DNA of 64,000 nt, taken from assembly GCF_022513635.1 (NCBI RefSeq), contig NZ_JAKWBL010000001.1:1984001-2048000 (forward strand). Direction: 5' to 3'. The stretch comes from Paraniabella ginsengisoli. GTDB lineage: Bacteria > Bacteroidota > Bacteroidia > Chitinophagales > Chitinophagaceae. The notes below the pieces were generated by a model, which saw only the letters and a list, made by a program, of their open reading frames with translations, ran no database searches and was not told where the DNA came from. This document shows positions 1 through 9,534 of the stretch, in pieces; the first letter of the stretch is position 1, and each line of letters opens with the position of its first letter. Both the position numbers and the translations under genes were made by a program.

Positions 1-2449
1 AATCCCGATCCGGAAAAGCAAATCATTTCTGTTGAACTTCCTGGAGTTCAGGATAAAGAACGTGTAAGAAAAAATTTACAAGCCAGCGCTAATCTACAGT
101 TTTGGGAAGTCTACACATTAAATGAAATCGGACAAAATATTCAATCTGCAGATGATGTATTTTTTGGTAAGAACAGTAAGAAAGATATAACCGATTCTAC
201 TGAAAATAAAGATACAACCGCAACGGCATCGAGTCAGCCAGATTCCGCCAAAACAGCAGAAACTGCGAAAGCTGACACAGGTAATCTTCAGGACCAGTTG
301 AAACAACTAGCAACTAAGGAAGCTCCTAAAGCAAATACTACGGCTAATGGCCAAGAAGCAGAAGCTAAGAAACACTTGATGGGATGGATAGATTTTAGTC
401 TTGCTGCTCAGGGACGGATTAATGGTATTGGCTATGTAATGATAAAAGATACTGCTAAAGTTCGTGAAATATTAGAATCGCCAGAAGTAAAAAACAATTT
501 CCGGCTGACTTAGTTTGGATGTTTAGTATCCCCGAAAAGAAATCCCCGGCTGTTGAATTACATGCAATTAAAACTTATGGACGCGAAACCGCTAAGCTGG
601 GTGGGGAAATGGTTACCGATGCTGGTTATGATTTTGACCAAACCGGAAAAACCAATGTAAGCTTAACAATGAATCCGGCCGGAGCAAAAATATGGGCTGA
701 CCTGACAAGAGCCAACGTAAATAGACCTATCGCGATTGTTGTAGATAATATTGTCTATTCGGCTCCAAATGTAGACGAAGCAATCGAGGGCGGTAGCTCA
801 AGGATCTCTGGAAATTTCTCTCAGGAAGAAGCAAGTGATCTTTCTAATATCCTAAAAATTGGTAAACTCCCCGCTCCTGCTAAAATCGTTTCAGATACAA
901 CAGTTGGGCCAACACTTGGTGCTGCAGCTTTACAAGGCGGTATGTGGTCTTTCATCATATCGTTTATAGTAATATTTATCTTAATGATCATTTACTATAA
1001 TACTGCCGGATGGATTGCCAATATTGCTTTAATATTAAACTTACTATTTACTATTGGTGTACTTGCGGGTTTTGGTTTTACACTAACCGCTCCTGGTATT
1101 GCCGGTTTAGTATTAACAATTGGTATGGCTGTTGATACCAATGTAATTATTTATGAAAGAATAAAAGAAGAACTTCGCAAAGGCAAAGGATATATCCCCG
1201 CTATTAATGATGGTTACAAGCATTCATTGTCTCCCGTTCTTGATGGGCACGTAACAACATTATTAACGGCTTGCATTCTTTTCTATTTTGGATTAGGTCC
1301 AGTGCGTGGATTTGCAACTACACAAATAATAGGTCTTCTGCTTTCATTATTCTGTGGTATACTCGTAAGCCGTTGGGTGAGTGATTGGTTCACTACTAAA
1401 AAGAGGCATCTTAATTATTTCAGCAAGATAGCCAACACCATTGAACGAAAATCTAATTTCAAGTTCATCGAATTCAGAAAAAGAGCTTACGTTATTTCGA
1501 TAATCATTATAGCGCTAGGCATCTCAACTATATTTAATGGATTTGACTACGGTGTGGAATTTGATGGTGGCCGCAGTTATAAAATTGAATTTGGTAAAAA
1601 GGTAGATGTTGAAGCAATCAGAAATGATTTAAAAACTGCATTCGAAGATGAAAACCCTATTATTAAAACGGTAGGTGACGAGAGCAGGCTTGATATTACT
1701 ACTTCTTACCTGATCCGTGATCCTAAAACGCAGGTAGCAGACTCCATTGTTGAGCATAAATTATATGATGGATTAAAGAAATACTTACCAGCAAATACAA
1801 GCTTCCAACAATTTGATGCGGTACATAAAAAGGAATCTAAAAAAGTATTGCCTACTATTTCGGATGACTTGAAAAAGGAGCATTAAAAGCTACATTGTTC
1901 GCTATGATTGCGATCTTCCTATATATCTTCCTTCGTTTCCGTGACTGGAGGTTCTCTTTGGGTACCATCTTCGCATTGGTACATGATACTCTCGTTACTT
2001 TGATCGTATTCTCTTTCGCTAGAAACTGGGTACCATTCCCGCTTGAAATTGACCAGCACTTCATTGCAGCGATATTGACGGTGATTGGTTTCTCTATGAA
2101 CGACACGGTAGTAATTTTTGACAGGATACGTGAGGATATGAAACTTCATCCCAACCTTGACCAGAAATCGTTAGTGAATAAAGCGATCAACGAAACATTA
2201 AGCCGTACGATCATGACTACGTTAACTGTATTCTTAACTATTTTGATCTTATTCATTTTCGGTGGAGAAGTTACAAGAGGATTTGCATTCGCAATGTTGA
2301 TTGGTGTAATTACCGGTATTTATTCTACGGTATTCGTAGCAGCTCCTGTACTTGTTGATCTTAAAGGTGGTATCCGCAAAAGCAAGCCACATACTGATCT
2401 TCACGCTCCAAAGACAGAGCCAGCAAAAAATAAAAACACAACTTTATAG
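1..2449 (+). CDS. secDF: Protein translocase subunit SecDF (fused), 5'-partial, two frameshifts
   Basis: Inner-membrane accessory subunit of the Sec translocon that uses the proton gradient to help pull secreted proteins out of the channel. SecD and SecF are fused in one chain, as is usual in Bacteroidota. The window opens inside the periplasmic P1 region of SecD. The SecD membrane part is clear (GMAVDTNVIIYERIKEEL, about 1120-1180), followed by the SecF half with its matching motif GFSMNDTVVIFDRIRED (about 2085-2140). The reading frame breaks twice: near 500 (one C short in a CCC run; downstream reads PADLVWMFSIPEKKS) and near 1875 (one A short in an A run). Both are repaired by one added base, so I read a single gene. 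The N-terminus lies left of the window. Identity is secure; whether the breaks exist in the cell is doubtful. Confidence 0.95.
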
Positions 2450-2452
2450 TAC

Positions 2453-2484
2453 AAAACCGGATACATTAGTGTCCGGTTTTTTTT
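2453..2484 (+). terminator. Rho-independent terminator of secDF
   Basis: A 12-bp stem (AAAACCGGATAC against GTGTCCGGTTTT, one G-T pair) with an ATTA loop is followed by eight T. It lies 3 bp after the secDF stop codon. Confidence 0.9.
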
Positions 2485-2562
2485 ATTATTTAATCTGAGG
2501 CCTTTCCTGCAAGAATAAAATATGTTGTATCTTAATCCCCTAAGCCAATTCAATTTTTAGTT

Positions 2563-3596
2563 ATGAAGCATACGATTACTTCGCTCGGTCTTTTATTAAG
2601 TTGTTTAATTTCTTATGCCCAAAGTGGCTTTTCTATCAAGCTTTTACCTGGCGAAAAAAGGCTGACATCATTTACAATAAACAATTACTTACTTCTTATT
2701 GCTATTACGATTCAATTGCAAAACCCTTTTTATATCCGGTAAATACACTTGATGGTATTGCTGTAACAAGAGGTTATCCAATTGATCCACGTTTAGGAGA
2801 CAGAACTGATCATCCTCATCATGTTGGTATATGGATGAATTATGAATCGGTAAATGGCATTGATTTTTGGAATAATTCCACAGCAATAGCGGCTGAAAAG
2901 AAAAATAGATATGGCACGGTAAAGCATGAAAAGATAGTAAAAACCAGGGCCTCAGGTAATACTGCAAGTCTCGCAGCCACTGCAAAATGGGTTAATGAAA
3001 GTGGCGATGTTTTTTTAAATGAGAAAAGCTCGTATGCATTTAAAGTAGTGGGAGATATTTTCATTATAGACCGGGCGACTACTTTGTCGGCACTAAAAAA
3101 CACCGTTGTATTTAAAGATGTTAAAGATGGATTTTTTGCTATTCGTGTGGCAAGAGAACTTGAAATGCCATCAAAAGAACCAGGCATCTTTATAGATGCA
3201 AACGGAAATACAACTAAAACAGACCCGATTGCACCAAATGTAATAAGCGGGATGTATCAAAATAGCAATGGTATAATGGGTGACAGCGTTTGGAGCAGCA
3301 AAGCTACATGGGCAACCCTTAAAGGAAGCAAAGATGGAAAGCCTATAACTATTGCCATGTTCGATCATCCATCTAATATCGGCTACCCAACTTATTGGCA
3401 TGCGCGTGGCTATGGTCTTTTTGCATTAAATCCGCTTGGTAGAAAAATTTTTAGTAATGGTAAGGAAGAACTGAACCTAACATTATCGCCAGGAAAATCT
3501 GTAACATTTCGGTATAGAATTATTATTTCTTCTAAAAATATAGACACAACTGAATTAGCAAATCTATCAGAAGATTTTAAAAAGACCATTTTATAA
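2563..3596 (+). CDS. Secreted PmoA-family (DUF6807) protein, one frameshift
   Basis: Begins with a Sec signal peptide (MKHTITSLGLLLSCLISYAQ), so the product is exported. The body carries the block DHPHHVGIWMNYESVNGIDF (near 2810-2870), typical of the DUF6807 family that databases call 'methane oxygenase PmoA'. That name is misleading: these Bacteroidota proteins are soluble, beta-rich and found near sugar-utilisation genes, and their activity is not established to my knowledge. The frame breaks near 2655, where an A run is one base short; adding one A joins the signal peptide to the remainder (LPGEKKADIIYNKQ). The gene stands alone between the secDF terminator and a convergent lipoprotein gene whose end it overlaps by a few bases. 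No partner genes indicate its substrate. Confidence 0.8.
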
Positions 3597-4538
3597 GTAC
3601 TTCTTAGTGACTTTTCTTTTAGGGTATCGGCCATTGAAAGTACAATCAAGTGCGCCCATCCTCGATCCGCATCCTTCCACTTCATTTAATGTGACACCGC
3701 TTTTATCGAATTTGAATTGTAAAACACAAGGATCTCCGGGCTGTCTGTATTCGACAATGTTATCAGAAACAATGTTCGCTTCACCTCGCAATTCGCCGCT
3801 GCATTGAGAGTTTTTCTCTTCAAGGTGGATGAAAAAGCTGATGCGGCCCGACTTAACATTATCTCTTATGGAAATAATATTTCTGTTACCAGAACCATAA
3901 TCACCAGCATATCTGTATTCCTTACTAAGCGTATCAATGGGGTTTATCAACTCAGCATCATCACCAAGCGAGTCTGTCATGATCAACATAAACTTCTTAA
4001 CGGCATTATTCAATACATAAACATCATCACCGCTTATTTCAATATCGTTCGACAGTTTTTTAACGGTTTTTTTGTTGATATTATAAAGCTTATCAATGGT
4101 TATAGACGTAGTTGTTCCTTTGTCCTTCTTGCTTTTCATAGCAGGAAAGCCCGCTAAAAATTCAGTCTTATCGTTGTAAGCAGTAATAAACATTATTTTA
4201 TGTTTTGCACTTGCAGCCTTCGACAATAAATAGGTTGCGCCATCTTTTTCCTTAAACTTACCTATTGCATAAAGCTTAGGTATTTCATTATTAAAACTCG
4301 TTTTTAAAATACTATCCGGCGTGAATTCATTAAATATTTCTGGGCTGATAAGCAGGCTGTCGTCCGTTTTTGCATATAATGAGCTATCGGCATACATGAA
4401 AGGCAACTGTACTTCCGGAAAGAAATCTACAAATTCCTGAAGGTTCACATCGTCCTCCCCTGCCATTGTTTTTTTCTTTTTCCCACATGAAACTAACACT
4501 AAAATAACCAAAGCAAACATACAAACCCTGTATACCAT
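3591..4538 (-). CDS. Hypothetical lipoprotein
   Basis: About 315 residues. The start at 4538 gives a short hydrophobic leader and a lipobox-like end (LVILVLVSCGKKKK), so it is probably a lipid-anchored envelope protein. A longer reading from 4559 would need a TTG start and adds nothing recognisable. The body is polar, with several short repeats of aspartate- and lysine-rich stretches, but I recognise no domain. The last part has cysteines (SQCSGELRG, GDPCVLQF, VEGCGSRMGALDC) that could form disulfides outside the cytoplasm. The gene converges on the DUF6807 gene and is divergent from the NRAMP transporter gene about 160 bp away. The function is unknown. Confidence 0.75.
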   Translation of the reverse strand: MVYRVCMFALVILVLVSCGKKKKTMAGEDDVNLQEFVDFFPEVQLPFMYADSSLYAKTDDSLLISPEIFNEFTPDSILKTSFNNEIPKLYAIGKFKEKDGATYLLSKAASAKHKIMFITAYNDKTEFLAGFPAMKSKKDKGTTTSITIDKLYNINKKTVKKLSNDIEISGDDVYVLNNAVKKFMLIMTDSLGDDAELINPIDTLSKEYRYAGDYGSGNRNIISIRDNVKSGRISFFIHLEEKNSQCSGELRGEANIVSDNIVEYRQPGDPCVLQFKFDKSGVTLNEVEGCGSRMGALDCTFNGRYPKRKVTKKYL

Positions 4539-4652
4539 AAATATTACATTAGAATACAAATAAACGATAGTTCGTTAATAATACCATACATTTCTGATAG
4601 CAATGACCCTTAAAATAATTTAAGTTGGAGTTTTATATTTCAAAAATTATTG

Positions 4653-4671
4653 TTAGGTTTGTCTAACTTAT
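4653..4671 (+). promoter_or_regulatory. DtxR/MntR-like metalloregulator box upstream of the NRAMP gene
   Basis: The sequence TTAGGTTTGTCTAACTTAT contains the inverted pair GTTAG/CTAAC and matches the classical DtxR/IdeR box (TTAGGTTAGCCTAACCTAA, from memory) at about 15 of 19 positions. It lies about 30 bp before the start codon of a manganese/iron transporter, where a metal-responsive repressor would act. The match and position are visible; binding is inference. Confidence 0.55.
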
Positions 4672-4699
4672 CCTTTTTGATGGAATTCTAAAACTAATA

Positions 4700-6585
4700 A
4701 TGGCCAGGCATCATTCAGAAATATCTTTAAGCGAAGTACATAAATCGGTTGATACCAACCTACCTCATAAATCCCGATGGCGTCGGATCCTTGCATTTTT
4801 TGGCCCTGCATATCTTGTAAGTGTTGGTTATATGGATCCCGGCAATTGGGCCACCGACCTGGCTGGAGGAAGCCAATTTGGTTATTCCTTATTATGGGTA
4901 CTGGTAATGAGTAATATTATGGCGCTATTACTTCAAAGCCTTTCTGCCAGACTGGGAATCGTCCGTAACCGGGATCTTGCGCAGGCTAATCGGGAAACCT
5001 ATCCTAAAAAATAAATTTTGCGCTTTATATACTTGCTGAAATTGCCATTGCAGCAACAGACCTTGCAGAAATACTAGGTATGGCTATCGGTCTTCAGTTA
5101 CTAACAGGTATGCCGCTTATATATGGAGTACTTATTACATCTTTAGACACATTTCTATTGATTATGCTGCAACGCTTAGGAATGCGAAAACTCGAAGCCT
5201 TTATTATCGGCTTGATCTTTATTATTGGCATGTCGTTCCTTATTCAGATTATTGTTGCACAGCCCAACCCCGCAGAAGTTGTTACAGGTTTAGTACCGCA
5301 TATTGAAAATGATACTGCATTATATATCGCTATCGGTATCATCGGTGCAACGGTAATGCCCCACAATCTCTATCTGCATTCAGCATTGGTACAAACCAGA
5401 AAATTTGATACTGACGAAAAAAGTATCAGAAAGGCGCTGAAACTCAATTTTCTTGATAGCGCCATTGCATTAAACATGGCATTGTTGGTAAATGCGGCAA
5501 TACTAATACTGGCTGCAGCTGTGTTTTATAAAACCGGACGATCGGATGTAGCTGAAATTAAGCAGGCTTATGAATTGCTACCCCAACATTTGGGTAGCAA
5601 TTTTGCGGCTAAACTATTTGCAGTAGCTCTTATTGCAGCCGGGCAAAGCAGCACAATAACAGGTACACTCGCCGGACAAATTGTAATGGAAGGATATCTT
5701 CGATTGCGTATTAATCCTATTGTACGGCGCCTCATCACCCGTTTAATTGCTATTGTACCAGCTGCGCTGGTGATATTGATCAACGGGGAGGATGATGTAG
5801 ACAGCCTGCTTATTTTTAGTCAGGTAGTATTAAGTATGCAATTAGGATTTGCAGTTATACCGCTTATCCACTTCGTAAGCGACAAAAAAACAATGGGAAT
5901 ATTTGTAATTAAACCGTGGGTAAAAGTTTCAGCATGGCTTATCACCGTTATATTGGTTTATCTAAATACCCGTTTAATTCTAGAACAAGCGATCGACTAC
6001 TTTAATACATCTGATAATCTATTTTGGAAAGCACTTATTATTCTGGGAGGAATAGGCTTCATCATTATGCTATTTTATACAACTGTTTTTCCATTAAGAA
6101 AGAGCAAGTCTTTACAAAAAATAGATATACATGAAAAACCGAAAATACTGGAAATAGCACCTGTTGGAAATTATACCAAAATTGCTATTACTTTAGATTT
6201 TGGAAGCCTTGATGAAAAAGTAATTAATCATGCATTATCGCAAGGCACTCCTGGTTGTGTTTACTTTCTGATACATGTTACAGAAAGCGTTGCTGCCGTT
6301 GCGAATTACGGAGAAAGTGTAGATAATGAAACCATCAGCGACAAAGCATTTTTAGATGATTATGTAAGACAACTTCAGGAAAAAGGTTATAAGGCTGAAG
6401 CCAGACTTGGATTTGGAAACACTGTTGACAGCATTGCAAAAATTATTAATGAATCAAAGGCCGAACTTTTAGTGATTGGCGCACATGGGCACAAAGGCAT
6501 AAAGGATCTGATTTATGGAGAAACCATTAACAATGTCAGGCATCTAATTAGTATACCTGTTTTTGTAGTGCAAACACACCATTAA
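4700..6585 (+). CDS. mntH: NRAMP-family divalent metal transporter with C-terminal USP domain, one frameshift
   Basis: Proton-coupled Mn2+/Fe2+ importer of the inner membrane. The N-terminal part has the metal-binding DPGN motif of helix 1 ([15 protein letters not shown]) and the MPHNLYLHS motif of helix 6, both diagnostic for NRAMP. After the last membrane helix (about 6075-6100) comes a linker and a cytoplasmic universal-stress-protein domain (about 6175-6580) ending in a nucleotide-binding type loop ([16 protein letters not shown]). This NRAMP-USP fusion is known in Bacteroidota. The frame breaks near 5008 in an A run one base short; adding it restores [20 protein letters not shown] DtxR-like box just upstream suggests metal repression. 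The 3' end overlaps the convergent Crp/Fnr gene by 4 bp. Manganese as the main substrate is inferred from the family. Confidence 0.92.
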
Positions 6586-7195
6586 CCTAACGGAACAGAC
6601 CTTTTGGTTCTTAACAAATGTTTAAACCTACTAAACGTTTCAGGTTTTATATTCAGATAAGAAGCGAGATATTTTTGGGGAACGCGTTGAATGATTTCCG
6701 GATAATGGCCAATAAAATTCAGGAATCTTTCTCGCGGCTGTTGCATAATGAGACTGGTTTGCCATTTGTCTTTTAATACCATCGTATGTACTGTAACCAA
6801 TCTTCCTAATCGCTCAAAATTATGGCTTGAGGCGAAAAATTTTTCCAGGTTTTCAAATGTTATTGAAATGAGGATGCTCGGTTCTATCGCTTCAATATAA
6901 TATTCTGATGGGGTTCTTGTATAAAAAGATTCCTGGCTACTAATAAGATGTCCTTCTATTGATAGCTGTACAATATGTTCATCATCCCCGGTCTTATAAT
7001 ATTTTCGTATAAGTCCTTTGTTAATGAAATTCATATGGTTTTCAATTTCGCCAGCCTCGGTTATAATTTGCTTTTTCGAAAATTCCCTTACACTAATGAT
7101 GGGGAGCAAATCTTTTTTACCTCGGTGTCGGTAAGCGGTACAAACTGTCGTAAAAATTTTACGAATTCGTTGGCGACGTTTTCTGATATAGGCAT
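6582..7195 (-). CDS. Crp/Fnr-family transcriptional regulator, one frameshift
   Basis: Cyclic-nucleotide-binding-type regulator of about 205 residues: an N-terminal beta-barrel sensory domain (KGLIRKYYKTGDDEHIVQL) and a short C-terminal helix-turn-helix (YLASYLNIKPETFSRFKHLL). The arginine-glutamate phosphate-binding signature of true cAMP binders is not evident, so the ligand is unknown. I place the start at 7195, giving MPISENVANEFVKFLRQFVP, which is the usual N-terminus of this family; the long open frame reaching 7235 is wrong there. The correct frame needs one added base in the T run at 7113-7118. The gene is convergent with the NRAMP gene and divergent from icd, whose promoter lies in the gap. 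Confidence 0.87.
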
Positions 7196-7241
7196 ACTCA
7201 AAGTTAGTAGAAAATGTCGATTGTCCATCGTCCATTGACTA

Positions 7242-7271
7242 TTGACCATTCACTTTTTCTACGTAGATTTG
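7242..7271 (+). promoter_or_regulatory. Bacteroidota-type promoter for icd
   Basis: TTG at 7242-7244, a 19-bp spacer, then TAGATTTG at 7264-7271, an exact match to the Bacteroidota -7 consensus TAnnTTTG. The icd start codon follows 32 bp later. Confidence 0.7.
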
Positions 7272-7303
7272 CCGGAATCACAAATTCTTAAACGAAAATA
7301 TAT

Positions 7304-8535
7304 ATGGCGGAAAAAATTAAAGTGGCTAATCCCGTTGTGGAGCTTGATGGCGATGAAATGACACGCATCATCTGGAAATTTATCAAAGACAAATTAATTC
7401 TACCTTATGTAGATGTTGATATTAAATATTTTGATCTGGGTGTTGAATACCGCGACGAAACTAATGATCAGGTAACGATTGACGCCGCTAACGCCATTAA
7501 AGAACATGGAGTTGGTATTAAGTGCGCAACTATTACGCCGGATGAAGGCCGTGTAACAGAATTCAACCTGAAACAAATGTGGAAAAGCCCGAACGGGACA
7601 ATTAGAAATATTTTGGATGGTACCGTATTTCGTGAGCCAATTGTAATTAAAAATATCCCACGCCTGGTTACCAACTGGTCTGCGCCAATCATTGTTGGCC
7701 GTCATGCTTTTGGCGATCAATACCGCGCTACAGACACTGTTATAAAAGGAAAAGGTAAATTAACTATGACCTTTACTCCGGAAGATGGTGGTGAAGCGCA
7801 AACTTTTGAAGTGTATAACTTTAAAGGCGATGGTGTTGCGATGAGCATGTACAACACAGATGAAAGTATCAAAGGTTTTGCGCGCAGCTGTTTCAATATG
7901 GCATTAAGCAAAAAGTGGCCTTTATATCTTTCTACAAAAAATACCATTCTTAAAAAATACGATGGTCGTTTTAAAGATATTTTTGAAGACATTTATCAGA
8001 ATGAATTTAAAGCGCAGTTTGATGAAGCAGGCATAGTTTACGAGCACCGTTTGATTGATGACATGGTAGCAAGTGCTTTAAAATGGAATGGAAATTTTGT
8101 ATGGGCTTGTAAAAACTATGATGGCGATGTACAAAGCGATACGGTAGCCCAAGGCTTCGGTTCTTTAGGTTTGATGACTTCCGTATTGGTTACTCCCGAT
8201 GGTAAAACAATGGAAGCAGAAGCTGCACACGGTACCGTTACCCGTCACTACCGCGAACATCAAAAGGAAATCCGACCAGCACCAACCCTATTGCCAGCAT
8301 TTTTGCATGGACAAGAGGTTTGGCCTTCCGCGGTAAATTAGATAGCAATCAACCATTGATCGATTTTGCAAATGCGCTGGAAGCTGTTTGTATTGAAACG
8401 GTTGAAGAAGGTAAAATGACAAAAGACCTTGCTGTTTGTATTCATGGCAACAAAGTAAATCATGGTGATCATTACTTGTACACAGAAGAATTTCTAGAAG
8501 CAATCGACGAGAATCTGAAAAAGAAGTTAGGATAA
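7304..8535 (+). CDS. icd: NADP-dependent isocitrate dehydrogenase, one frameshift
   Basis: TCA-cycle enzyme that oxidises isocitrate to 2-oxoglutarate and CO2 with NADP. About 410 residues, the length and sequence type of the eukaryote-like homodimeric NADP-IDH (N-terminal [20 protein letters not shown]; substrate-binding [20 protein letters not shown]-terminal [21 protein letters not shown]-like block). The frame breaks at 8262-8265, one A short; repair gives [20 protein letters not shown], which the family strictly conserves. It has its own promoter upstream and a terminator 20 bp downstream, so it is likely monocistronic. Confidence 0.96.
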
Positions 8536-8555
8536 TATTTGTCCTTTAATTTTGT

Positions 8556-8587
8556 AAATGCACCAATGGAAGTTGGTGCATTTTTTT
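8556..8587 (+). terminator. Rho-independent terminator of icd
   Basis: An 11-bp perfect stem (AAATGCACCAA against TTGGTGCATTT) is closed by a short loop and followed by a run of T, 20 bp after the icd stop. Confidence 0.9.
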
Positions 8588-8604
8588 ATTTCATATAAAA
8601 TGCT

Positions 8605-8634
8605 TACCTTTGACGTTAGTAACTTAACGCGTAA
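8605..8634 (+). promoter_or_regulatory. Promoter and possible operator of the toxin-antitoxin locus
   Basis: TACCTTTG at 8605-8612 matches the -7 consensus TAnnTTTG exactly; no clear TTG is present at the usual upstream distance. Just after it, CGTTA at 8614 and TAACG about 6 bp further on form an inverted pair between promoter and start codon, a normal position for antitoxin autorepression. The operator role is inferred. Confidence 0.5.
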
Positions 8635-8637
8635 GTA

Positions 8638-8919
8638 ATGATTATTTCTTTTGGCAGTACCGAAACCGAACAAATATGGAATGGTGAAAGGGCGAGGAAA
8701 TTACCTATTGAAATTCAGGTTGCTGGAAGAAGGAAGTTAAGAATGATCAATAATTCTTTCGACTTAGCTGATTTAAGAATTCCACCAGCAAACAGGCTGG
8801 AAAAACTATCAGGTCGACTAAAGGATTTTTACAGTATAAGAATAAATAGTCAGTGGCGTATTATCTTTAAATGGCAATCTGGTAATGCGTTTGAAGTTAA
8901 GATTGTGGATTATCATTAG
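8638..8919 (+). CDS. higB: HigB-type toxin (RelE/HigB superfamily)
   Basis: A 93-residue protein of the HigB (plasmid-maintenance killer) family, a ribosome-dependent mRNA endonuclease in characterised members. Visible family features are the N-terminal beta strand followed by a short helix (TEQIWNGERARKLP), the LRIPPANRLEKLSGRLKDFYSIRIN segment read as LEKLSG..YSIRIN, and the RIIFKW strand followed by a terminal VDYH. The gene is intact. As usual for higBA the toxin comes first, but the antitoxin starts 312 bp later instead of directly adjoining. The gap is filled by a repeat element described separately. Confidence 0.88.
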   Translation: MIISFGSTETEQIWNGERARKLPIEIQVAGRRKLRMINNSFDLADLRIPPANRLEKLSGRLKDFYSIRINSQWRIIFKWQSGNAFEVKIVDYH

Positions 8920-8966
8920 AGTAAGTCTTTTACAGCTGGTCAGAATGCGGAAATAACAATCCGATA

Positions 8967-9225
8967 GTTGTGAATTGCTTTCAACTTTAAATTAATTTAG
9001 GTCTTTGACAACTATATAGTTCAAGATATACTCTGTAGTTGTTAGTTATTAATTGATTCAATTTTCAAAAAATTAAGATTTTTAACAATAAAATTGAGAT
9101 ATTATTTAAGAAAAAGATAGTTGTGAATTGCTTTCAACTTTCAATTAAACTTAGGTCTTTGACAAACTATATATGTTGAAGATTTAATTTGTAGTTGTGA
9201 ATCGCTTTTCACCTTTCAATAAATT
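8967..9225 (+). repeat. CRISPR-repeat-like tandem element between higB and higA
   Basis: Four units start at 8967, 9038, 9120 and 9194 (spacing 71, 82 and 74 bp). Units 1 and 3 share GTTGTGAATTGCTTTCAA exactly and remain alignable along their whole length, including TTAGGTCTTTGACAA and the AT-rich part before the next unit. Unit 4 begins GTTGTGAATCGCTTTTCA and runs to the higA start; unit 2 is decayed beyond GTTGT. Opening, length and period resemble the long repeats (about 47 nt plus 30-nt spacers) of Bacteroidota type II-C CRISPR arrays. However, the would-be spacers of units 1 and 3 are similar to one another, which fits a tandem duplication better than an active array. No cas gene is in the window. 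TTG at 9159 and TTAATTTG at 9184-9191 could form a promoter for higA. Confidence 0.6.
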
Positions 9226-9231
9226 TTATAA

Positions 9232-9525
9232 ATGGAAAGGTTAAAAAACATACACCCCGGAGAAGTATTATCAGAGGAATTTTTGATACCACTAAATATT
9301 TCGGCGTACAAGCTTGCAAAGGATATTGAAATTCCTCAAACCCGTTTATCACAAATAATAAAAGCCAAAAGAAGGATCACGGCTGATACAGCTTTGCGGC
9401 TAAGTCGCTATTTTGGGAATTCAGCCAAATTCTGGTTGGGGTTGCAGGATGATTATGATCTTGAAGAAGAAATTTCTTTAAAGGGCGCTGAAATAAAAGC
9501 AATCAAAAAAATGGAAGTAGCATAA
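9232..9525 (+). CDS. higA: HigA-type antitoxin (HTH)
   Basis: A 97-residue HigA/VapI-family antitoxin. It opens with the family hallmark HPGEVLSEEFL, followed by a helix-turn-helix (AYKLAKDIEIPQTRLSQIIK) and the conserved SAKFWLGLQDDYDL. It neutralises HigB and, with it, represses the promoter in known systems. The gene is intact and is followed after 9 bp by a GNAT acetyltransferase gene, probably co-transcribed. Because of the large gap after higB it may also have its own promoter in the repeat element. Confidence 0.9.
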   Translation: MERLKNIHPGEVLSEEFLIPLNISAYKLAKDIEIPQTRLSQIIKAKRRITADTALRLSRYFGNSAKFWLGLQDDYDLEEEISLKGAEIKAIKKMEVA

Positions 9526-9534
9526 AGTATTAAC

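Noticed and set aside
1-2449. Separate secD and secF genes or programmed frameshifting
   Set aside because: The breaks lie in homopolymers and both are one base short, the same error seen across the window; repair gives the normal fused protein.
2840-3187. Antisense open frame of 115 codons within the DUF6807 gene
   Set aside because: Shadow of the real gene on the other strand, with no recognisable domain.
2563-3596. Methane monooxygenase subunit (from the PmoA family name)
   Set aside because: The protein is a secreted soluble DUF6807 member with no membrane helices or partner subunits; the family name is historical.
6582-7235. Crp/Fnr start at 7235
   Set aside because: Residues before 7113 in that frame are unlike the family, while another frame starting at 7195 gives the typical N-terminus.
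8967-9225. Active CRISPR array
   Set aside because: Only two units are close copies, the sections between repeats resemble each other, unit 2 has decayed, and no cas genes are present. I list it as CRISPR-repeat-like, not as CRISPR.
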